Positions 51,001-63,000 of a DNA stretch of 64,000 bases are shown piece by piece. Source of the DNA: Macrocystis pyrifera (lineage: Eukaryota; Sar; Phaeophyceae; Laminariales; Laminariaceae); contig JASSKH010000032.1 of NCBI GenBank assembly GCA_031763025.1, positions 1 to 64,000 of the forward strand, written 5' to 3'. Within the stretch, counting starts at the first letter, position 1. Each line of letters opens with the position of its first letter. The position numbers and the translations under genes are program-made. The notes under the pieces were generated by a model. It did no database searches and was not told the DNA's origin. It was given only the letters and a program-made list of their open reading frames with translations.

Positions 51001-54000
51001 AACCTTTTCCTGACAACAAACGACAACAATTGAGCTGCCGTTAAAGGTGCGCTTCCCCGATTACCCGCGGGTTGCCGATAAGGCTGCCTGCTCCCCTCCA
51101 GCTATCACGATAATTGCAGGACCCGAACCCTACCGTACCCGTCGGGTTTAGCCGCTTTTAGGGCCGGATCAACGGGAACCCGGGTCCCCCCCCAGCTCCG
51201 GGATATGCTTATCCGGAGAAATTGCGAGGCAAGTGTCGAACTATTCAACGGGAACCCGGGTGCCCCCCCAGCTCCGGGATATGCTTATCCGGGGAAATTG
51301 CGAGGCAAGTGTCGAACTATTCGTGGAGAGCGGTGGATAATGCTCACTAGCGATACAGCCACCGCGCCGCCATCACGATAGCCCTGCGCTGCCAATAGTA
51401 GTAGCATGTATGCACCTGGCATGATAGCACTCGTAGTGCGCTGTCACGTAACCCATTGAAGAAATATGTGAAGGCCACCGCGGGGCGGTATCGACCCGTG
51501 AGATGTCACTTTTTTCCGTCTCCGGTATAAAACGAATTGTAAATGTGTGGAAGGATTCATGATCCCGGGATGGGCCACTATTGTAATTGGGGACGGCAGA
51601 ACCTCAACGTTCTCCAGTGGGGCAACTCTCGCCGAGCGCTGGCTCCACGAGCACCAGCCCGTCAGAAATAAGTTCGTGCTGTTGGCGCTTCAAAACCCTG
51701 GGGGGCGGTATCGACCCGGGGCGTGTCCGTTTGCGTCTCTGGGTTGTTGGCGTTATACATGTATGCAGGGGTCTCTGTTTCGGGGATGGGGCCTTACCGT
51801 ATCCAGGTGCAGCGAGACCACGACATTTTCCCGGGGAGAAACTCTCGCCGCGGGCTGGTGCCATCATCCCTGCCAACTATAAATCGTGAAGTTGGGATTT
51901 CCACACCTTTCGTAGCGGCATGCATCCGAGCGATGTCTGCTTTCGTCCCTGGGTTGGGGTTGTGGATGCATGAAAACATTTGTAGTCCGGGGATGTGACC
52001 CACCACCGCCGGGTATGGCCGGATCTCGACGCAGTCTCTATGAGTTCCACTAGATCAGAAATGAGCGAATAATGTTGAGATTCAAACGCCTGGAGAGGCG
52101 GACTCGACGCGGGACAAGTCCGTTTTTGACCATATGTTGTGGGATTTGTGTATTTAAGTTCCGTGGATAGAACGTTACTGTTCCCGGGTGAGCCGGGACG
52201 ACGACCTTGTCCCGCGAGGCAGTTCTCTCCGCGTGCACGCTCTACGAGCCTCAGCCAACTAGAAATAAGTTATCGAGGGTTGGGGTTTCCACACCTAGCG
52301 GCGCGGTATCGGCCCGGGGGGTGTCCGTTTTCTTCCGCGGGATGTTAGAGTTGTACATGTTTTGTAGGAAATTCACAACCCGAGAATAGGACCCTATTAT
52401 CCCCGGATAGAGATGGGTGTCAACGTCTCAGCCAATAAGTGATCAGCCTTTGGAGTGGAGTTTCTACACCGTGGGGGGCGGTTTCGACCAGGACTATCGC
52501 CGTTTCTGTCCCTGGTTGATCGGAGTTGTAGAGATTTGGAGACATGTTTTATCACGAGACAGGACCCCATCCTGCACTGGTGTGACGGGCCCTCGATGGC
52601 TCTAATCAGCACTATGCTTCTAGAAAGAGCCGGCGGCCTCTCGCATGTGTTCGGTCAACCAATCAGCTACCAGAATTGGAATAAAAAAAAGTCGCAGCAT
52701 GACGGGCATGTTCCAACTGCCTCAAGATTGTGCCACGGCCACGGCACTGTGTGGCAACAGACCTTGTGTTGCTACTGCTGCTTCTACGTCTACGCTAGCT
52801 CTCTCTGTGAGATGTGTGCTGTCGTGATGTTGCATGCAACCACGCCGCCTATCACTGCTGCAGTTGGCGAATTTACTGCCTGTTTCTCAATCTTCACTGT
52901 ACTCAAGTCAAAAGCAACGCTGGCTTCGTTGCCGCTATCAATCAACTAGGCTCCTGTTTCTCGATTAAAACTATACTAAGGCCAAACAAATGTCCCAATC
53001 CTTGAGAACCGGCTTGGGATTTTCAGTAGCTCGGAGCCACGGCCACAGCTTGGCCTGTCATGACGCAATACATATTGTTCCATTGGTTGTGGCACCCAGG
53101 CTCCATGGGGCAAGGCGGGGCTTAAGCGCTCCGGATCGCGCTACCCAGTTACAGACACAATATAACATGAGTACTGGTGTTCGTTTAACGGATTGAATAA
53201 TTTGAATAAAGTATACCCATTCAATCATATAAAGTATGGTGGGGATGGTGAGAGTCAACAAAAAGATGGTGATTAATTGCAGCAACGGCCACTGATGTAG
53301 GTGGTTAAGGGATGACATGATACATTTATGGTGTCTTGAACTAATATGGAAGCAGTGGGTACGACAGAAGCAGCACAACCTTGCTCGTACTTCTGCACGC
53401 TCACATTGCTCGTAGGAGGTTCTGCGGTTGATTAGGCCAAAGCTGCCATCAGTCTCATTATTACAGGACACTACAATCCTTAGGGTTACTATGCATACTG
53501 AAAATGAATCAAATGCATACGCTATGATAAAACAGTCAACTGACACCTAATCTCAAAGTTTGATACCACCAGGCGGACAACGTTTCAATATTCGAGGTTG
53601 GAAGTCCCCCGTATTCTCATTCACACAGGCCGTGACGGCGCCGGCGCGAGATCTGCGGGCTGCGGTACAGGTCCAGCACATCACATGGTGGGCGGACATT
53701 CGTACTTCCGGGGGGCTGTAAGAGTATCCCCTCTTCCCACGTCTCGGATACTGAAAGTTGATCACTTACAACATTGTTGCCGACACGATCTGCGACGTTC
53801 GAAGCATCGATATAGCAAAATACTTTGGGCACGTTATGCAACGCAACTCGAATGAACAACGTGCACTCCTGTACCAGCGCCGCACCAGCAGCAGCATAAG
53901 GAATACAAAGGTGCAACAGCATCGATAAGGTCGGTCCTAGTGTCCATGGTTTGGATGGTATCGTTGACGGTTAGGGCTAGGGTCCAGTAATCTCTACAGG

Positions 54001-57000
54001 CGGTAGTGTCCTCCACACGCGGAATACGTGTCCAGGAGATATCGACTATACATGGAAAAAAATAACGGTGTGAGATATCGACCGTCAAAATGAAAACAGA
54101 AGACAGCGAAACAAACGCAAGAACACAAACCACAGCAAAAGACGAAACGAAACTTAACACAACACAAAAGTAAGTGAGTGGATTCTCGCCCTCTACTATC
54201 GAGTCGGCCGTAGTACTTCCCTGTGTGCTATATGAATACTGGAATACTTCGCTCACTCTCCGGTGTTGCGTACCTCCTATGTGCGCGTAGAGTGCTGAAG
54301 CGCCACGGCGGGGTAGGTGTAAGCGTTTACAGGCGCCCTGCCGTAGGTACAGACTTCAATTCGTCAATTCAAAATATTTCTAGCATGTTTGTCAGGGGTT
54401 GCCCGGGAGTTTGCAGGGTACCCCGAACACAAGCGTCCAAATACCGGGTTTGAGGTCACCTCTTACCCAAATACCGGGTGTGAGGTCACCTCCTACCCAA
54501 ATACCGGGTTTGAGGTCACCTCCTACCCAGCTAGAGGCTGTTACCATTTCAGGTACCCGGTGCATAACCGGGTATTCAGCTAAAAAGCTGTGGCTCCAAT
54601 ACTACTGTAGTTACCATATCCTATTCCAAATGCAAACTTTACTTCTCACAACAGCTTCTTCGAGACAGTCGGTAGAAAACAACGGGCATACCCCTGTGTT
54701 ATTAGTATCATCAAACAGAGCAAAAACAAGGCAGCTACCCCAACCCACATTTGGGAACATCGTGCGCAACGTGAACACCCTTTCTGGAAACAAAAACAAT
54801 ATTATATCTTGTCCAATCCGCGAGGCATTCCATATTGTCTCGTCGCCATCAACGAAGTTCATTCTCATTATATTGTCATGACGGCTGAGCATTTGCAAAC
54901 TACCAATGACAGTAATGCTGAGGTCCATCTGATAAAGAGCGAACACCAGAAACAGTCAAACCCGAGGTTTTAGGGTTGCGATGACCGATTCTCGACGCTA
55001 TACGTTTTGTCTGGATCAAGCAAAGCAACATGCACTCACCCAACAAGAAACGTAAGTATCTACTAGTACGTATTGAGATTGAATTGAAACCAGTACGAAA
55101 AGTAATGCACATGCTGAAACAAGGTTTGAGCTCGCGTGTAATGTTGCTTCCGTCTATCCGAGAATCTGCCTCGCGCGTTGGATACCCAAATTGCGTTTGA
55201 CACTACTACGGCGGTTAATTGAAAAGAACCACAACGGACTTCCTTTCTATTCATATCTCCCCAAAATATTTTGTTTTTCATGGCCATCATGTTTCCTTTT
55301 TTACTGAAAAAAACTATTTGCTTCTGGATTAATTTCGCATCTGTACAGAATCACGCAGGAATGCCAAGAGTCCGATATTAGGTTCGACGGAGAGCAGAGG
55401 TCTTCCGCTTCCCAACGGTCTTACTCGTAGCCGAATATATGGAGTTGCAGATGAGACAGAGATCAACACGACAGATTGGGGTGCCCTTCGTAGGACCCAT
55501 GTATCTCAGGAACGAACGCGATTATTGCGAATCTCCAACAAGTAACTACCACCTAACTAAATGATGAGCTTTCTCGTGTTGACAAAGATGTATTTTTCCG
55601 ATCAGGATGTCGTCTAAAACATCGCCCCCGTCCTCCAAACACACCCGGTGGTGTGTTTTTAGGACCTATTTTTACCCATCTCTGCCTCACGAACTAAATA
55701 CTTTTATCTGCACGTAGAATTGTTGGGTAGCTGTTGGATATAGCTTTGCGCCGGGGTTAATAGTGTCCCTGTGCACGTCGCTGTGGCGGCGACTTCGTCC
55801 AGATGCAAATACGTTCTTTCATTGAATCAAGAGAAAATTGGGCTAAAATAATTCTTCCGATTTACGCAAGTTTAGGGATGAGGGGAAACGGTTTATGGGA
55901 TACCGGAATATGCGGCATTGGCGTTTCGGATTCTCGCGAAGGTGGGTATGTTGCATTCAACCAAGAGGTAATTTCTTGACAAGTAATGCGTACCAGACTC
56001 TCTTGATACAATATATTTCTTCGTCTAGGAACGCGACACAAAAACAAGTCGCTGTTGACCGTATCTAACCCTGTATCCCCTTGAGAAACGTGCTGGCAAG
56101 TTCAAGGTCAACCCAACTCTCAAGCGAGGAGAAAGGTGGGAATAGAAGTCATAGGTTAGAGCATAGATCACCTGGTTTTTCCTGCACCTTCCTGCCCCAC
56201 GAGCACGACCTTGACGCTGTTGCACCGGATCCTGATGGGTGAAGAGTAGAGCGCGACGAAATACTCAATCACTTCCCCCATTCCGGAACTCATCACCGCC
56301 TCCGGCGGCTCTGCCCAGGGATTGTCGCTGAAATTCAATGAAGATGATGAAATGTCTTTCGAACTACTCAGAAACTCCAGCCACTCCATTCCGGACTTCA
56401 CGACCGCCTCCGTTGGCTCTGCCCAGGGATTGTCGCTGAAAATCAATGAAGATGATAATTTGTCTTGCAAACTACTCAGAAACTCCAGCCACCGCACCAG
56501 CTGATCGGGGACGGTGCCACCTGCAAATGGACCACGACGAAGAAGGGCAACAGATGGGGACGCTTTGTCCGTCGTTGTCCACCAGCGTCTCCGAAGAGGG
56601 CTGCCGAAACAGCCACCCAGAAGATGATGCCTCCTCTACAATCTATAGTTGACGTTTCGGCTTGTCATTATTCATAGGTACGATCGTAGCGGGAGGAGAA
56701 ACCATCAACATCAATGCGAAATGCCACAAGCATTCGACTCGGAAACATGGTAGGATGGATGCCGCAGGGACACATATAAATACGGCGCAGAAATTTCGGC
56801 AACTTGCAGAGGCAAATTCGGTATCGACTTCATTCATTTTAATGCAGCTGGGATGCGCAAGGAGCAGTCCAGAACACCCCAAGAATTCACACAGCCCCAC
56901 ACTAGATATTTACAGCAGTGCATGTTCCGCTTTCCACTGTAGAAATGCGTTCTGTTCTCGGAGGTATTGGGGTGGCGGTCGAATCTTGAAACACACTGGG

Positions 57001-60000
57001 CAAACAGATCGAAAAGAAAAACCAGAGGCGATAAGACAAAAACGACATCGGTCGTGCTCGAACACACCGGACCATGCCGATGAATGACCACTGAACTGAC
57101 GAAGCAAACAAACGAGAAGAAATAGAACGGCTCGCAAAACGCTGCGAGTTTATGTGAACAATACGATGAAGCACGTATTCATACCTGGAGCGTCCTGAAC
57201 CTTCTGAACGAACGAAGCATCCTGAGTGTGGTCCCAGAGACCTGTCGAGCAACAAGCGTAAACAGTCGGCGCATACGGGGCGGAAATCCATTCTAACTAG
57301 CTCAACCTGCAGGTGAGGTGCGCTCGACTAACGAGAGCGTTGGATGAGCGAGGTATGATAATAAAATTATAAATGCGCTGGTGTCTTGTTCAAAAAACAA
57401 CATTTTGTTCAAAAAGAAGTTAGTGATAGCGGATATATACACTCTTCTATCAACTGTACCGGTATAGGCGAGGCGCTTCGTTCGCGGTCAATTCGGTAAG
57501 AATGCTTGAATCATTGCGGTGCGTAGGACGCGCGACCAGCACAAAGCACCGTAGACGGCAGTAATGCCTTTCTTGAGAGAGCTAGAATAAGGTCCGTACA
57601 CCCACAAGCTGGGCCAGCCGAGGTGCTCATTATGTGGTCGATCGACGGTGCCCCGCTCAATGTTACCTATTGGGACGTGATTTTTCGCCACCGTGTTGAT
57701 CATGCACCAACCCATAAACGGAAGAAATCGCCCTTTTTATTTTTCATTTGTCCGAGGGAAACGGCCGATACAACGATCCAAGAATTGAAAAACGGCCACA
57801 ACTTGTCTGGAAAAAATTAGAACAAACAAAGCGAGTTCTCCGTTTGTTTGCACTTGTGGTTTGAAAATGAGGTTTAATTTTCTGATCGAAACACGTAAAA
57901 TTGAGCGAGACATCGCAGAAAAACCCACATTTCTCGTAAATACTTGTCTAATGTACAAAAATCGTGTTTCGCCAATATCTCTTGGTGTGTGGCGAATTGG
58001 GCACTGAATGTAATATCGATCTTTTCCTAGGGTTTTCAGCTACGCCTCAACCAGCTTTCGCCTTGATCGGGAACGACGATTTGGTCGCGAATTTTGTGTT
58101 GAAAGATTGTCGTTTTTGATATTCCGCCGATAACTCGTCGAGATAGAGTCGGAATACATACATGTATTTTAATCTTACTATCCTGTTTGTTCTGCGCGTG
58201 CAGTGTAGTGTCAGGGTCAGTGCCTCCGAATTTATAATCCAAATTCGCAGTGGTTCACGAGATACGATCTTCGGATGGTTCATCCATTTTTCGGCTGCCC
58301 CAGATCGTACAGAGAGGGAAATTCCCTCTGCTTGGGACACTGTCGAAAATCACGCCTCCCACAAAGCATGCGCGAGGCCGCTTCTAGGGGAGCCACTACT
58401 CGGAACGAAGCATACTTCAGTATCAATCTTGAGGCGAGCCTACGAAACATATATTACTTGTAATGTTTTGCTCAAACGCATCTTCTGGCGAGCCTGGAGA
58501 TTTGCTAAACGCGGCGCTACACAGCCTGGAAGAGGAGTGCAAGAAAAAACTATTAATTAACCAGTTGGTCAGGTCAGATCAGTCGATATAGGCGTTAAAA
58601 CCATTTAGAAATATATACTTTACAGTATAAGATTTAATATACCACATAACCTCGAACGAACGTGATATTATAGCTGATTTTCTCGACAACGCGGAGAGTG
58701 CAGCCGCCAAACGACACGTCTGCAGAAACGCCTCAAACCGAGAAATTTCCCAAACCGCCATTCCGGCTGCTTGCGTTTCTCTTGTCATATCCACACTCTG
58801 CACGGAAATTCATTCCAGCGGATGTGTTACCTCATCACATGATTGCGGTATACGGTATATGTTCCATTCACACCAAGTAGTCGATATAGTCGATAGTTTA
58901 AGGGGGTTCCGTACCCCGAGCAAAGGAACGTGCTCTGCTGCAGAGCTGTAGCCAATGAGCGAGGAATAATAATACCTCCAGAAGCGCTGGTGTCTTGTTT
59001 GGGAAATATTCTGTTCAACAGCGATAGCGGGTATTTCTACCGAACTGTCTACTGTAAAGGTACCGGAGAGGTGTTTCGTTTGCGGTCACTTCGCAAAGAA
59101 AGCTAACATCACTACGGTGCGAGGGACGCGCGACCAGTACAAGCATCGTAGACGACAGTATTTAATTGGTTGAGATAGCCAGAATAGGCTATACGCAGAG
59201 TTCGTACACCTACAGATGCGCATTCCCTCTGCTTTTGGCACACCGTCGAAACTTACCCCCCTCCCCAAGTGTGCGTGAGGTAACTCACTACAAGGGAAGA
59301 AACGTCTTGGAAAGAGACATAATGAGTATATATCTTAGACAGGCATACGACACACAGGTTACCTGTGAGATTGTTGTCGCTCAAATCCATCTGCCGGAGA
59401 GCCAGCAGATTCCCTAGCTGCGGAGGTACACAGCCTGGATAAAGAGTGCAAGGACAAACAACCAATCAACGAATTGGTTTCGGCAGGCCAGTCGATATAG
59501 GCGTTAAGACCATTCGTAAATAGATGTTTTACAGTACACAACTCGATCTACACACCCTCAGACGAACGTGATACTATCGCTGATTATGTCGATAACGCGG
59601 AGAGTGGCGCCGCCAAACGATACGTCTGCAGATAGGTCTCACGCCGACAAATTTCCCAAACCACCATTCTGGCTGCTTGCGCTTCCCTTGATTGTCTCCA
59701 TACTCTGCACGGAAATTCGTTCCAGCAGAATGTGTTACCATATCACATGATTACGGTATACGGTGTATGTTCCATACATCCCCAGAAGTCGAGATGGTCG
59801 ATAGTGAAAGGGGGTTACGTACTAGAGGCGACAGATCGTGGTCTGCTGGCGTGCTGTAGCCAATGAGCGAGGCAAAATAGACATGCCTCCAGCCGAGCCG
59901 GTGTCTTGGTGTGAAAACATTTTGTTCTCAACAGGAAGTTGAAAAATGGAAGGATCTTTCTAGTGTACTGTCTACTGTACCGGTACAAGCGAGACGCTTC

Positions 60001-63000
60001 GTTTGCGGTCACTTCGCAAAAAACAAGTTTCATCATTATTGTGCGAGTGACGCGCGACCAGGACCAGCATCGTGAACGACAGAAACACAACTGTTGAGAG
60101 CGCCAGAAGAAGCTAATACTACCGAGGACCATAGTAAATAGCAACTGCGGTACACACAAAAACACTCTATATTTCCCTATTTTTACTAACCAAATTTGTC
60201 CCTTTACTATGGTCCCCGTAATATTAATAGCAGAGTCAGTACTCCTAGAGAAGGACATTGCCCCTGGTTGGGACGCCGTCGAAATCCAACCCTCCTCCAA
60301 GTGTGCGTGAGAAACTCACTACAAGGGGAGAAACGTCTTGGAAAGAGACATAATGAGTATATATCTTAGACAGGCATACGACACAAACATTACCCGTGAG
60401 ATTGTTCTTGCTCAAATCCATCCGCAAGAGAGCCAGCAGATTCCCTAGCTGCGGAGGTACACAGCCTGGATAAAGCGTGCAAGGACAAACAACCAATCAA
60501 CGAGATGGTTTCGGCAGGTCAGTCGATACAGGCGTTAAAACCATTCGTAAATTGATGTTCTACAGTATACAACTCAATCAATAACACACCCTCAGACGAA
60601 CGTGATATTATAGCTGATTTTGTCGACAACGCGGAGAGTGCAGCCGCCAAACGATACGTCTGCAGATAGGTCTCACGCCGACAAATTTCCCAAACCACCA
60701 TTCTGGCTGCTTGCGCTTCCCTTGATTGTCTCCATACTCTCCACGGAAATTCGTTCCAGCAGAATGTGTTACCATATCACATGATTACGGTATACGGCGT
60801 ATGTTCCATACATCCCTAGCAGTCGAGATGGTCGATAGTGTAAGGGGGTTCCGTACGACGGGCGACAGAACGTGGTCTGCTGTCGTGCTGTAGCCAATGA
60901 GCGAGGCAAAATAGACATACCTCCAGCCGAGCGGTGTCTTGGTGTGAAAACATTTTTTTCTCAACAGGAAGTTGAAAAATGGAGGATCAACCAGTGTACT
61001 GTCTACTGTACCGGTACAGGCGAGACGCTTCGTTTGCGGTCACTTCGCAAAAAACAAGTTTCATCATTATAGTGCGAGTGACGCGCGACCAGGACCAGCA
61101 TCGTGAACGACAGAAACATAACTGTTGAGAGCGCCAGAAAAAGCGATTACTACCGAGGACCATAGTAAATAGCACCTGCGGTACACACAAAAACCTCTAT
61201 ATTTCCCTATTTTTACTAACAAATTTTGGTCCCTTTACTATGGTTCAAATGATAGCAGAGTCAGTACTCCTAGAGAAGGACATTGCCCCTGGTTATGACG
61301 CCGTCGAAATCCAACCGTCCTCCAAGTGTGCGTGAGGTAACTCACTACAAGGGAAGAAACGTCTTGGAAAGAGACATAATGAGTATATATCTTAGACAGG
61401 CATACGACACACAGGTTACCTGTGAGATTGTTGTCGCTCAAATCCATCAGCTGGAGAGCCAGCAGATTCCCTAGCTGCGGAGGTACACAGCCTGGATAAA
61501 GAGTGCAAGGACAAACAACCAATCAACGAGTTGGTTTCGGCAGGCCAGTCGATATAGGCGTTAAGACCATTCGTAAATAGATGTTTTACAGTACACAACT
61601 CGATCTACAACACACCCTCAGACGAACGTGAAAATATCGCTGATTATGTCGATAACGCGGAGAGTGGCGCCGCCAAACGAAACGTCTGCAGATAGGTCTC
61701 ACGCCGACAAATTTCCCAAACCACCATTCTGGCTGCTTGCGCTTCCCTTGATTGTCTCCATACTCTGCACGGAAATTCGTTCCAGCAGAATGTGTTACCA
61801 TATCACATGATTACGGTATACGGTGTATGTTCCATACATCCCCAGAAGTCGAGATGGTCGATAGTGAAAGGGGGTTACGTTAGTATGGCAAATTTTATAC
61901 GTCACGGGACAGCTTACGCGGACTTTAATTGCGCGCCGCGCAATATATGTAAAACCCCTGTTTTGGCAGATACTGGAGCGATGTATTGTCATTCCCAGTG
62001 ACTAGAGCCAACTTTTATGAGAATCCTCGGCAGACATCGATCGACAAAACCAACGACACCGTCATGAAATCTGAACGGAATGCGCTGGTTAAGGTCTCCG
62101 ACCCAGCCTAGTGTCACAGTGCTCACACCTCGGTCGGTGATATGTGGCGTGGGCTGACCAGGCGTCTGATAAAAAAACATTTTGGCACTGGTCTGTAGAA
62201 GACAGACGACAAAAAATCTCTACCCCTCACCGATGGCAAAAAATAGGCAATTTCTCAGGTTTGACATCGATCGACAAACCCAACGATTACGTGACGAACT
62301 CTGAATGAAGTGCGCTGGTTATGATTATAGGCTCCGACCCACACTAGTATCACAGTTCTCACACCTCGGTCGGTGATATGTGGCGTGGGTGGGCCAGGCG
62401 TCTACTAAAGACATAATTGGCAGCTGGCATGTAGAAAACAGACGACAAAAACTCTCGATTCCTCTCCGTTGGCACGAAACAGAACTTTTTGAAAGCTCTG
62501 ACGAAGAGCATCGGACGCCACGGCCAACCTCTCGCCCCCTAGACGACGGATTCCAATTATACCTCCCAGGCCATAATTAACACTCATTTGCCTTGCTCGG
62601 TACCAAGTTCGTTGACCATGGGTGGAGTATATGTCGAGATCGAAGGTCAATCGTCGCGTGACTGCGGGTGTGCGAGCTGCGAGCTGTGTCTTTCTTCTTC
62701 TAGTTTGTGTGCGGCGTGATTTCACGTGGTTCCCGTGGTTCCCGTTAATACAGCGATTTTATTGGAAGATGGCTCCCGTCGTTCGCGTTATTTCAGCCAT
62801 TTGATTGGAAGATAGCTGGCGTCAACTGCCCCGTGTTATTTTAGACTTGCCGGGTTACGTACTAGAGGCGACAGATCGTGGTCTGCTGGCGTGCTGTAGC
62901 CAATGAGCGAGGCAAAATAGACATGCCTCCAGCCGAGCCGGTGTCTTGGTGTGAAAACATTTTGTTCTCAACAGGAAGTTCAAAAAAGGAGGATCTTTCT

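Noticed and set aside
53834-54256. 140-codon minus-strand frame with a hydrophobic stretch
   Set aside because: Inside the Roc intron, with no homologous feature recognised. The hydrophobic segment is encoded by T-rich DNA, so chance is likely.
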